From Candidatus Bipolaricaulota bacterium (lineage in GTDB: Bacteria; Bipolaricaulota; Bipolaricaulia; UBA7950; UBA9294), in contig JANQEA010000011.1 of assembly GCA_028278555.1 (NCBI GenBank), positions 31,941 through 95,940 on the forward strand: a stretch of DNA of 64,000 bases, read 5' to 3'. A program made the translations under genes and the position numbers. The notes under the pieces are model-generated. The model was not told the DNA's origin. It worked only from the letters and a program-made list of their open reading frames with translations, and ran no database searches. This document shows, in pieces, positions 53,426-60,831 of this stretch. Position 1 is the first letter of the stretch, and each line of letters opens with the position of its first letter.

Positions 53426-54493
53426 CTAGAACCCCAGCGCGCCGAAGACGACCCAGGCGATGCCGAGGGCGAGGGCGGTGTTGAAGAGGGTGGCTCCGCC
53501 GTAGACGACCAAGGGGCGCCAGCCCATCTTGCCGAGTTCCCGGACGGAGAGTTCGAGGCCGATCGAGAAGAAGGCCATCGCGAACGCCCACTTCGAGAGC
53601 GTCTTGAGGGCTCCGACAATCTCCTTGCTGAACAGCCCGAACGAAGCAAGGACGGAGACGAGGATGAAGCCGAGGACGAACTTCGGGAAGCGGTGCCAGA
53701 TGATCGACGCGCTCGGCTTCTCGTCGGGCTTCTTCTCGACGCGGACGACGAAGTAGAGGGCGAGCAGGAACGCGGCGACGCCAATCAGCGCGTTCTGCGA
53801 CATCTTCACCACGGTGGCGACGGCCTGGGCGCTCTCCCCGTGGATCGTCCCCGCTCCGACCACGGCGGCTGTCGTGTCGATGTTGCCGCCGAACCATGCA
53901 CCGGCGATGTCGGCCGGAAGCCCCAAGGCCTGGGCGATCCATGGCATCGCGACCATCAGCGGGATGGCCGTGAAGATAACGAGGGCGGTGACGTAGGTGA
54001 TCTCCTTCTTCTTGGCGACCACGGCCCCCGCGGCGGCGATGGCGGCGGAGACGCCGCAGATTGAGACGGCCGACGCCATCACGGCCTTGAGCTGCTCGTT
54101 GACTCGAAGCTTCGTGCCCAACCACCAGGTGAAGAAGAAGACGCTCGTCACCATGATGAGCGCTTGGATCAGGCCGCCCGCACCCTGGCTCAGGATCTGG
54201 GTGATGTCGAGCCGCGCGCCCATCAGAACGAGCCCGATCTTGAGGAAGAGTTCGGTCCGCATGGCCGGCTGAAGAGCTGAATGCGTCTTGGAGGCGCGGA
54301 GAATGCCGTTCACGAGGAGACCGAGCGCGACGGCGATGAGGGGGTATTCGAGCGGGTTCTTGCCGATGCCCCGGCTCTTGAACCAGGCTGAGATGCCGCT
54401 GTCGAGTTCCGCAATCAGGATGGCCGCGGCCGCGATCAGGAGGAGGCCGACGATCCAGCCGAGGCGGCGAGCCGTCGCGCCCGTCCCGCTCAC
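53426..54493 (-). CDS. YeiH/UPF0324 family putative anion exporter
   Basis: 355 aa, with about ten membrane segments. LKIGLVLMGARLDITQI, SICGVSAAIAAAGAV and GAWFGGNIDTTAAVVGAG are family signatures (Cons_hypoth698, which includes the TauZ/YeiH proteins proposed to export sulfite or sulfate). The GTG start overlaps the stop of the upstream small gene in a GTGA. It lies between the cysteate synthase gene and a CA-like gene on the same strand, so export of a sulfur anion linked to cysteate metabolism is a reasonable guess. Confidence 0.9.
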   Translation of the reverse strand: MSGTGATARRLGWIVGLLLIAAAAILIAELDSGISAWFKSRGIGKNPLEYPLIAVALGLLVNGILRASKTHSALQPAMRTELFLKIGLVLMGARLDITQILSQGAGGLIQALIMVTSVFFFTWWLGTKLRVNEQLKAVMASAVSICGVSAAIAAAGAVVAKKKEITYVTALVIFTAIPLMVAMPWIAQALGLPADIAGAWFGGNIDTTAAVVGAGTIHGESAQAVATVVKMSQNALIGVAAFLLALYFVVRVEKKPDEKPSASIIWHRFPKFVLGFILVSVLASFGLFSKEIVGALKTLSKWAFAMAFFSIGLELSVRELGKMGWRPLVVYGGATLFNTALALGIAWVVFGALGF

Positions 54494-54642
54494 GTGAACA
54501 CCCCGAAGAGCGGCCACGGGATGGACGCCAGGCCGATCAGAGCGACGAGTGCTACAAGCGCAAGGCCGATGAGAACCGAGATCCAATCCTCACTCAGGAG
54601 CCGTTTCGGCGTTGTCTGGTCTTGCTGTGATTTGTGATCCAC
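54490..54642 (-). CDS. Small membrane protein (50 aa) coupled to the YeiH-type exporter
   Basis: MDHKSQQ polar start, one membrane segment (about residues 20-44, VLIGLALVALVALIGLASI) and a GVFT end. GTG start with GGAGGGGATCC upstream. Its stop overlaps the exporter start by four bases (GTGA), so the two are made together; it may be a small subunit of the exporter. Confidence 0.7.
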   Translation of the reverse strand: MDHKSQQDQTTPKRLLSEDWISVLIGLALVALVALIGLASIPWPLFGVFT

Positions 54643-54764
54643 GGATCCCCTCCACCAGCTGGAATGACAAGGCCGCGCCCGGAGGAGTCGCGGTCGGGCC
54701 ACATTGTACGAAAGAGACGCCGAAGGAGAAAACTCTAAGCCAAACAGGCGCTGTGATAGCCTCT

Positions 54765-56039
54765 CTAGGGCGATCGAACGAGCCGATCGCGTGCCGTCTC
54801 GATCGTCGCCTCGGTGAGGTCCTCGGGCCGAACCCTCCATGTCGGCTCGATTTGGTGGAGATCGAAATCTCGCCGGAGGAGCGCTTCTCCGTTCCCGGTG
54901 ATGTGGAGGAGCACGGGATCGTCGAGGGCGATCCGGCCGTCCTGGAGCGCCTGAATCAGGCTCGCGGTCGCGACGGATGCGGCAGGGCCGATGGGAATGT
55001 GCTCGGTCTCTTCGAAGAGCGCGCCCGCTGCACGAGCCTCGTCATTGGTGATGGCGTAGGTGTGTCCGTCGGTTGAGCTGAGCGCATCTCGAACGCCGCC
55101 CGCCACGTCGTAAGGGGGCATGCGATTGGCGAGAACCAGAGCGTCGATCTCGTCGATCCGGCGCTGCTGATCCTCCGGATCGCGATCCGGATCGATCCGG
55201 ATCCCTCGTGCCCAGGCGTCGTGGATGGGCGTGAATGGCGCGTTTTGTGAGAGGTGAAGTCTCGGAAGCTCTGTCCCGACACCTGCTGCGAGAAGCCGCT
55301 GCGCGGCCTCCCAGGAGGCGATCGCACCCGTGCCGCTTCCGATCGCCTGCACGTAGTGGCCGGGAAGCGCCCCCGTCTGCTTGGCGTACTCGAGCATGGC
55401 CGTGGACATTCCGTCTCTTCGGGCAACGTTGCGAGCGCCACCCTCGTTCGGAATGCCGAGGACGTCGCCGATGTGCCCGGCCGCTCGGATCGCCGTGGCG
55501 TAGTCGTCACACCCGTCGAGCACGATCAGACGGACGGCCTCGGTCGCTTCACACGGGATCCAGAGCCGTTCGAGCGCCCTCTCGGGGACGACGATGATCA
55601 CGTGGAAGTCGAGCTGGACCGCAGCATACGCAAACGCTCTGGCCGTGTTCCCGGCGGAGGCGAGGATAAGAGACTCGACGCCGCGTTCGCGGTAGTAGAG
55701 GATGCTCGGGGTCGCTTCAAAGTCCTTGAAGGTCCCGGTTGGGTTGAGGGCGCCTAGCTTCGGTGCGTATCCGCTGAAGGCAATCGCGAGGTTCTCCATC
55801 TGCAGGCGTTCGGCCAGTCCCTGCGAGGTGTAGACGACAGCGCCAGCGGGGATGTCCGCACATGCTGCCGGCGGAAGCCAGTCCTGGAAGGCGAACAGGC
55901 CGGTCCGATCGGCGGGATCGAAGGTCTGCTCGGCGTACTGCGATCGCAGGAGTCCCGAGCAATGGTCGCAGTGGAGGCGGGGCGGCGCGTACACGGCTCT
56001 GCAGCCGACGCATACCAGCTCGAGCTTGTCGAGTGTCAT
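54765..56039 (-). CDS. Cysteate synthase (threonine-synthase-like, PLP-dependent)
   Basis: 424 aa. The N-terminal zinc ribbon has Cys10, Cys13, Cys24 and Cys27; the PLP lysine is Lys105 in NPTGTFKDFEA. ASAGNTARAFAYAA, EGGARNVARRDGM and QAIGSGTGAIASWEAA closely match the cysteate synthase pattern I recall from methanogens, which makes L-cysteate from O-phosphoserine and sulfite for coenzyme M. Threonine synthase proper is the alternative. The start at 56039 has GGGAG upstream. Cytoplasmic; upstream of the exporter pair on the same strand, with 122 bp between. Confidence 0.82.
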   Translation of the reverse strand: MTLDKLELVCVGCRAVYAPPRLHCDHCSGLLRSQYAEQTFDPADRTGLFAFQDWLPPAACADIPAGAVVYTSQGLAERLQMENLAIAFSGYAPKLGALNPTGTFKDFEATPSILYYRERGVESLILASAGNTARAFAYAAVQLDFHVIIVVPERALERLWIPCEATEAVRLIVLDGCDDYATAIRAAGHIGDVLGIPNEGGARNVARRDGMSTAMLEYAKQTGALPGHYVQAIGSGTGAIASWEAAQRLLAAGVGTELPRLHLSQNAPFTPIHDAWARGIRIDPDRDPEDQQRRIDEIDALVLANRMPPYDVAGGVRDALSSTDGHTYAITNDEARAAGALFEETEHIPIGPAASVATASLIQALQDGRIALDDPVLLHITGNGEALLRRDFDLHQIEPTWRVRPEDLTEATIETARDRLVRSP

Positions 56040-56124
56040 CCGCGTACCGCTCCCCCTCTTGCGATCTGCCGACACGCCCTCGCGTATCGGCCCACGCGGA
56101 TTCTACCCCGCCGGGCGGCGCCCT

Positions 56125-56502
56125 TCAGACGTTGATCTCCTCGCAGGTCCACTGCTCGTCGATCCAGAGGCCGATGAGCGGGGTGTCGGGGAAGCGTTCG
56201 TGGAGGAAGCGGATGGCCTCGGTGGTGTCTCGGTTCTGATGCTCCTTGTCGCCGGGGTTCCCGGCGCAGTCGTGATGGCCGGCGACGGCGATGCCGATCG
56301 TCTGATGCTTCTTGATCGAGAGGGTGACCTTCCGGAGGATCGAATCGACGAGCGCTGGATCCTCGCGACGGGCAAGAACCCCGTTGGCACCCGACTCGGT
56401 GATCGAGTCGATGTAGTCAGCGCCGAAGCGCTCCGTGAGATAGTCGAGGGCAGGACGCTGGACCCGTCCGTCCATGCAGTTGACGACTGTGTAGTAGCTC
56501 AT
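56125..56502 (-). CDS. Small beta-carbonic-anhydrase-like protein (copy 2)
   Basis: 125 aa, nearly identical to copy 1 at 53036: it differs at scattered positions only (VVN for AIN, HHDC for HYDC). Zinc motifs NCMDGRVQ and GHHDCAGNPG are intact. The start is the ATG shared with copy 1; a GTG nine bases upstream is possible. Copies 1 and 2 bracket the exporter and cysteate synthase genes in the same orientation, suggesting duplication around the block. Confidence 0.85.
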   Translation of the reverse strand: MSYYTVVNCMDGRVQRPALDYLTERFGADYIDSITESGANGVLARREDPALVDSILRKVTLSIKKHQTIGIAVAGHHDCAGNPGDKEHQNRDTTEAIRFLHERFPDTPLIGLWIDEQWTCEEINV

Positions 56503-56647
56503 TGGTATCACCGACCTCAGAGCTCTATCCGAGTGGGAGGATACCAGAAAGGAAGCGCAGAGCGATTAGTGGGCAGTCTAGGGTCGCGCTTCTCGTAAGG
56601 ACAGGGAGGAACCACAGCGGAATGAAAGATCTGCCTTCTCACAAACG

Positions 56648-56676
56648 TTGATTCGTGGGAGAGGCAGAAGTAGCAT
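56648..56676 (+). promoter_or_regulatory. Putative promoter for the TIR gene
   Basis: TTGATT (56648-56653), a 17-base spacer and TAGCAT (56671-56676). Transcription would start about 56683, only a few bases before the ATG at 56690, which has no SD site. Confidence 0.5.
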
Positions 56677-56689
56677 CCATGCGATTCGA

Positions 56690-57577
56690 ATGCCTAGTAT
56701 CTTCATTAGCTATTCTTGGGACAGCGCGCAGCACAAGGAGTGGGTTCTGCGCCTTGCTACGGAGCTTCAGACGAACGGCGTGGAAGTTATGCTTGATGTC
56801 TGGGATGCAAAGCCGGGGATGGATCTCCCCAAGTTCATGGAAAGCGCGGTTTCCGCGACCGATTTCGTTCTACTGGTTTGCACGCCCTCGTTCGCGGCGA
56901 AGGCCAATGCGGGCGAGGGTGGCGTAGGCTACGAGAAGCGCATTGTCACCGGTGACATCTATACAGGGACTGATGATGGGAAGTACATTCCTATTCTGCG
57001 GGATGGGAAGAGTGCAGAGGCTCTGCCAGCGTATCTGAAGTCGAAATACTACGTGGACTTCCGAGACGAGAGCCAATTCGCGTCCAGCATCGAGATTCTT
57101 CTGCGGCATCTTCATGATGCGCCGCTATACGCTAAGCCACCGCTGGGACCCCGCCCAACATTCGAGGAGGGCAGCGGAGGCTTGGGAGGATCTGCGACCG
57201 CATCAGATGAGGAGTCTCGAACGAACTTCCAATCAGTGTATCGCTTCGCGCGTTCTTCGGCCGGGTTCAACTACTCAATGAATGACGCGAAGCAGTTCGC
57301 ACTCCGGTGGGTGTCCGAGTACTCGGATCGCGACTTCGATTTGTTCAAGGCTGTCTACGAGTTCGCTCGTTCTTCATCGGGCTTCAGCTATTCGATGCAT
57401 GATGCGAGGCAGTTCGCACTTCAATGGGTATCCAAATGCTCGGACTACGACTTCGACTCCTTCAAGGCTGCCTACAAGTTCGCGCGCTCTCCCACGGGAC
57501 TCAGCCACTCGATGGGAGATGCAAGACGCTTTGCTCTCAAGTGGGTCGAGGAGCACGGAACGTGGGTTCCTGACTAG
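56690..57577 (+). CDS. TIR-domain protein with three C-terminal 39-residue repeats
   Basis: 295 aa. Residues 1-145 form a TIR domain: PSIFISYSWDS first strand, VEVMLDVWDAKPGMDL (BB-loop region), FVLLVCTPSFAAKA, and Glu82 in GVGYEKRIV as the candidate NADase residue. A Gly/Ser linker follows. Then come three repeats (from about 180, 218 and 257) of the form VYRFARSS-x-GF-x-YSM-x-DA-x-QFALRWVSE with aromatic and acidic ends. I know no name for the repeat. TIR enzymes often act in phage defence by degrading NAD; the repeats would be the sensor or oligomerisation part. Confidence 0.82.
   Translation: MPSIFISYSWDSAQHKEWVLRLATELQTNGVEVMLDVWDAKPGMDLPKFMESAVSATDFVLLVCTPSFAAKANAGEGGVGYEKRIVTGDIYTGTDDGKYIPILRDGKSAEALPAYLKSKYYVDFRDESQFASSIEILLRHLHDAPLYAKPPLGPRPTFEEGSGGLGGSATASDEESRTNFQSVYRFARSSAGFNYSMNDAKQFALRWVSEYSDRDFDLFKAVYEFARSSSGFSYSMHDARQFALQWVSKCSDYDFDSFKAAYKFARSPTGLSHSMGDARRFALKWVEEHGTWVPD
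57228..57577 (+). repeat. Three ~117 bp repeats in the TIR gene
   Basis: Units start near 57228, 57345 and 57462. Conserved codons spell FARSS/FARSP, YSM/HSM, DA-x-x-FAL and WV. DNA identity is only moderate, so the repeats are older than those of the protease propeller. Confidence 0.8.
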
Positions 57578-57679
57578 CAGGCCGTACCATCTCAACCAGG
57601 AGGAACGGCGAGCACTCCACCGATATTGCACGTCACTCGAGGGGCTTCCCTGATGTGGCCAAATACTGAATGCTGGCCC

Positions 57680-57720
57680 CACCCGTCCATGCAATTATTG
57701 ATGACTGTGTAGTAGCTCAT
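57680..57720 (-). pseudogene. 5' fragment of a third carbonic-anhydrase-like gene
   Basis: On the minus strand the first ~35 bases read MSYYTVINNCMDG, matching the start of copies 1 and 2 (MSYYTVVNCMDG) apart from one extra Asn codon, and then the similarity stops. It marks a broken end of the duplicated block, just beyond the TIR gene. Confidence 0.75.
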
Positions 57721-57772
57721 GCGAACCTCCTAGACCCGGCCGGCCTCATCCTACGGGCTCGGGTTGGGGTAG

Positions 57773-57789
57773 TTCGGGGGACACATACC
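57773..57789. repeat. Left inverted end of the REP-associated transposase unit
   Basis: 17 bases (TTCGGGGGACACATACC) that are the exact reverse complement of 58517-58533. The repeat sits at the 3' end of the transposase gene. Confidence 0.85.
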
Positions 57790-58446
57790 TCAACTCCTTC
57801 TTGTGGGGCCGGGCTTCCGCTTCTTGAGCCTGCGGCCAAGCACGCCCTCGACGTGTTCGACAAACGCCTCACCTCCGAGAGGTCGTCCGGTTCTAGTGTG
57901 TTGGCGGATTGATGAGAGATTCTCGTTTGCAGATGCGAGGATCGTCTTCCATTCGTCAACCTCAGCGAGAGGTCCGAGGCTCCTCATCAGAGGGTCGGAA
58001 ACCGCAGATCCGACAAGCCACTTGGCGCTCGACCACTGGTAGTCCCAGGCATGTTCAGCCAAGCCGGCTCGGACGGGATTCCGCAGCACGTATCTCACCA
58101 CGGCGATCAAGTGCGACGGCTCAATGGGACAAGAGAAGAAGCGGCCCTGGAATAGGTACCCTCGCCAACCCTCGCGGGAGTTGATCATTCTCGTGTAGCG
58201 CTTGTGTGCTTCGCCAATGCCCTTGGCGAGGCTGTTGGGACCAGACGGAACAGCGACTAGATGGATGTGGTTCGTCATCAGACACCAGGCGAGGTAGCTG
58301 ACGCCATGGGTCTGACTTTGCTCAGCCAGGAGCTTGAGGTACGCGTGTCGATCGCCGTCTGACATGAACACATCCATCCGGCGGACACCGCGTTGAGTGA
58401 CGTGGTGAGGGCAGTCGGGGACCACAACTCGGGCGATTCGAGGCAT
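57790..58446 (-). CDS. REP-associated tyrosine transposase (Y1/IS200-like, RAYT)
   Basis: 218 aa single-strand DNA transposase. HUH motif in LMTNHIHLVAVP; the family signature RGYLFQGRFFSCPI; catalytic Tyr in VVRYVLRNPVRAGL; closing WSSAKWL. The enzyme cuts hairpin-forming REP sequences with one tyrosine; all key residues are intact. It is flanked by 17 bp inverted repeats at 57773 and 58517. No SD site is obvious before ATG 58446. Confidence 0.93.
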   Translation of the reverse strand: MPRIARVVVPDCPHHVTQRGVRRMDVFMSDGDRHAYLKLLAEQSQTHGVSYLAWCLMTNHIHLVAVPSGPNSLAKGIGEAHKRYTRMINSREGWRGYLFQGRFFSCPIEPSHLIAVVRYVLRNPVRAGLAEHAWDYQWSSAKWLVGSAVSDPLMRSLGPLAEVDEWKTILASANENLSSIRQHTRTGRPLGGEAFVEHVEGVLGRRLKKRKPGPTRRS

Positions 58447-58512
58447 AGGATGAGTCTGTCATAGATGATCAGATAAGACAAATAAGAGACGGAGGTCTGC
58501 GCGATCTGGCAG

Positions 58513-58773
58513 TTAGGGTATGTGTCCCCCGAATTCCACCTTATGTCTTCCGAATAGCCGGAACACAGATAGCCAAGGCATGCCGACAGGATTCCGGATC
58601 GCCGGATGCAGGTCGGCTATCAGCAATGAGATGAACAGCGCCAAGCTCACCCCCGATACGATGTACAGAGAGATGGACATTGGGAGGACGCGGAACGCAC
58701 CAGCCAAGAACGCGGCCAAGCCAAGCAGGATCAGCAGGCTCCAGATCGAGTTCATGGTCACACGCAGCTTCAT
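58513..58773 (-). CDS. Small membrane protein whose 3' end lies in a REP repeat
   Basis: 86 aa with two membrane segments (about residues 8-27 and 32-51). The last codons (FGGHIP) and the stop are encoded by the right inverted repeat 58517-58533, so the original C-terminus was probably replaced when the element inserted. Start at 58773 with a weak AAGG upstream. Confidence 0.5.
   Translation of the reverse strand: MKLRVTMNSIWSLLILLGLAAFLAGAFRVLPMSISLYIVSGVSLALFISLLIADLHPAIRNPVGMPWLSVFRLFGRHKVEFGGHIP
58517..58533. repeat. Right inverted end of the REP-associated transposase unit
   Basis: GGTATGTGTCCCCCGAA, the exact reverse complement of 57773-57789. GGTATGTGTCCCC-type ends are common beside RAYT genes. 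Confidence 0.85.
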
Positions 58774-59198
58774 CTCATCACAACCTTGTGCCACTTGCGA
58801 GGCACTCAAGCTGTCAAGATGATGCGGCTGCGGCCCAGACAGAGATACCCTATCTCTCATGCTGAAAGGGAATGCGGATCACGACCCCATCGGACGCCTG
58901 TCCACGTATCCCCCTCACCCCCTCGTGGTCCCAGACTTCTTCGATTCGGCAGTATACAGGAATAGCAAACACGAGTACAAGCAATCGGATTTGCCTAGCA
59001 AGTGCTTCTGCAGGCGCATCCCGCCTCCTTGGTCCGGGGTCGAATCCTGGTCAGCCTGCGCCACCCGCGGGCTGCTGGTTTTGTGATGGCTCAAGTGTGC
59101 CTCCGGGAGGCTTGGGAGTTGAGGCTGGGGTGAGGTCGCGGGCGCCATGAAGGAAGCGCGGTCGGGGAGCGTGGATTTTCACAGAGGGCAGGCCTGGT
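58774..59198. other. Intergenic region, 425 bp, with a tRNA T-arm-like fragment
   Basis: No convincing reading frame. At 59034-59050 a 5 bp stem closes the loop GTCGAAT, as in a tRNA T-arm (one loop base differs), and a CCA occurs at 59061-59063, but no D or anticodon arm fits upstream. Possibly a tRNA relic or chance. Confidence 0.4.
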
Positions 59199-59537
59199 TC
59201 AGGCTGTCAGTAGGGACATCAGCGTAAGCGCCAAACCGAACATGCTTCCTAGGAGCCAGAACACAACTTGGAGATGCCTGCAGATGCGGATCTGAAGTGT
59301 GAATGTGCTGGAACGGCTGCTTTGCGCTTCCACAGCTTGCTCAACGCGCGACCGCTCCTCTGTAGGAAGCTCAAGGCTCTCACTCACAGCGTGAGCGATT
59401 CTCTTAGCAACGCGCGCTTCGATGTCGCGTTCAACATCGCTTCTCGATTCCAGATTCCACTTCGCCAGCAAGAAGACGATCGCCAAGAACATACTTGCTG
59501 CCATTGCGGCTCCAAGAAACACCTGAATTGCAGCCAT
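59199..59537 (-). CDS. Small membrane protein with two membrane segments
   Basis: 112 aa. A membrane segment at ~3-25, a charged helical middle (~28-75, with ESRSDVERDIEARVAKR) and a second membrane segment at ~88-111. GGAAGGACG lies upstream. Last of three short membrane-protein genes that run together on this strand; function unknown. Confidence 0.65.
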   Translation of the reverse strand: MAAIQVFLGAAMAASMFLAIVFLLAKWNLESRSDVERDIEARVAKRIAHAVSESLELPTEERSRVEQAVEAQSSRSSTFTLQIRICRHLQVVFWLLGSMFGLALTLMSLLTA

Positions 59538-59565
59538 CACGCACGTCCTTCCTGCGTTCGGGTTC

Positions 59566-59949
59566 TCAGCTTCTTCGGATCGAGCTCTCACCCATTCGCG
59601 CTTCTGCGATTGCCAGGATAGCTCCGAACAGGGACAGGCTTGTTACTTCCAGCAACAGAAGGCTTCCGAATGAACTCAAGCCTAGGACTAGGAGTGGCAG
59701 TACCTGAGCGAGCACCACAGCGCCGATGATGAGCATCACTGCATCGGCTAGGAGGTTTGCCGGGAGGGAAGATCGGATCATTGGCACTTCGCGGCTTTGC
59801 TCGCTCCTCAGCGAACTTGCCGCCGCAGGCGGGCGCGAGGTCACTCGGGCCTGCCTCCGGAATCGGACAACGGCAAAGACTGACACAGCTATGACAGATG
59901 CTCCGACTACCATGCCAAGCATCAAGAGCAAAGGCCCAGTCCGATCCAT
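59566..59949 (-). CDS. Small membrane protein with three membrane segments
   Basis: 127 aa. Segments at about residues 6-28, 66-90 and 93-113, with a basic polar loop (RRQARVTSRPP). GAGGTGAGTGAC precedes the ATG. It starts 5 bases after the stop of the gene at 59955 and ends 28 bases before the gene at 59199. Confidence 0.65.
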   Translation of the reverse strand: MDRTGPLLLMLGMVVGASVIAVSVFAVVRFRRQARVTSRPPAAASSLRSEQSREVPMIRSSLPANLLADAVMLIIGAVVLAQVLPLLVLGLSSFGSLLLLEVTSLSLFGAILAIAEARMGESSIRRS

Positions 59950-59954
59950 GTCAC

Positions 59955-60164
59955 TCACCTCAGCAAGTACAGTAGCAGCGATGCGACAACGTAGAGGATG
60001 ATCCACGCTGAAGCCCCAACGAAGGCCCACAGCAAGCTAAAAGGCTGAGAAGAGAAGACCTGGCCGACCACGAGCGCAAGGAGCAGCAGATTGGCCAGCC
60101 CCATTAGACTATCTGCCAGTTTGTCTCCGAGCTTCTCTCTGGTTGTTTGCTCGTTCTCAGCCAT
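59955..60164 (-). CDS. Small membrane protein (69 aa)
   Basis: Polar, charged start (MAENEQTTREKLGDKLADSL) and two membrane segments (~20-39 and ~45-68). No SD site; TACAGA ends seven bases before the ATG. First gene of the three-gene membrane cassette. Confidence 0.6.
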   Translation of the reverse strand: MAENEQTTREKLGDKLADSLMGLANLLLLALVVGQVFSSQPFSLLWAFVGASAWIILYVVASLLLYLLR

Positions 60165-60495
60165 GTTCCAGTCTGTACACCTGACTCGCGCCTAGCACCG
60201 GGCTCCACACACTTCAGTCATCTTACGTATCCACAGGATCAGGTCCACCCAGGCCAGGGGCACAGGGGCGCCTTGATCCAGTCGGACACGGGAGGCCGGC
60301 CCTCGCCCTGCCCGCAGATTGTGGTTGTGCCATAGCTCGTGCACTTCCGCGGGAGAATCGCAGTCGAGGCTTCGGGGCGAGGGGAGAGCTCAAGAGCCTG
60401 CAGAAGGCTTCCTGATCACCGCATCGCGCTTGTCTGGCAAACACAGACAAGGGTACGATAAGGAGGCATCATCTCGCTACAGGAAGGAGATACAC
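60165..60495. other. Intergenic region, 331 bp, divergent promoters
   Basis: Separates the membrane cassette from the LRAT/HEPN cluster. Apart from the promoter and dyad at 60429-60459 I see no feature; open frames here have no SD site and poor coding character. Confidence 0.5.
60429..60459 (+). promoter_or_regulatory. Promoter with overlapping 8 bp inverted repeat (operator candidate)
   Basis: The dyad CTTGTCTG-GCAAACA-CAGACAAG (60429-60451) spans the -35 hexamer TTGTCT (60430-60435) and most of an 18-base spacer before the -10 TACGAT (60454-60459). A dimeric repressor bound there would block polymerase. It drives the gene at 60496. Confidence 0.6.
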
Positions 60496-60816
60496 GTGGA
60501 AGCTGTCGTAGGCCTGCTTGTCATAGCTGGGATCATCGCAGCCGTCTGGGGAGCGCGGGCGCTGAAGCGGAAGAGGCTTCTAGAGAAGTACAGGGACGAA
60601 GCTGTCGTCGACAGACTCATGCGGAAGATCATCTGGCAGGGTGAGACTCAGGAGCAGCTCTTGGATTCCCTGGGCCGTCCAGTGGCAGTAGACAACAAGG
60701 TGCTGAAGACGAAGACCAAGGAAGTCTGGAAGTACAACCGAACCGGGACGAATCGCTACGCGCTTCGAATCACAGTAGAGAACGGGATTGTCGTAGGCTG
60801 GGACAAGAAGGGCTGA
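60496..60816 (+). CDS. Membrane-anchored BamE-like small protein
   Basis: 106 aa. One N-terminal membrane segment (~3-20) and a cytoplasmic part with GETQEQLLDSLGRPVAVDNKV, KTKEVWKYN and YALRITVENGIVVGW, the strand-rich pattern of BamE/SmpA-like or DUF2845-like domains. AAGGAGATACAC precedes GTG 60496. It starts the LRAT/HEPN cluster; 15 bp separate it from the next gene. Confidence 0.72.
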   Translation: MEAVVGLLVIAGIIAAVWGARALKRKRLLEKYRDEAVVDRLMRKIIWQGETQEQLLDSLGRPVAVDNKVLKTKTKEVWKYNRTGTNRYALRITVENGIVVGWDKKG

Positions 60817-60831
60817 GACGGAGGAGGGAGC

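Noticed and set aside
59000..59065. Complete tRNA gene ending in CCA
   Set aside because: GCAGGC/GCCTGC could pair, but only about 40 bases lie between the arms, too few for a tRNA, and the T-loop lacks its first T.
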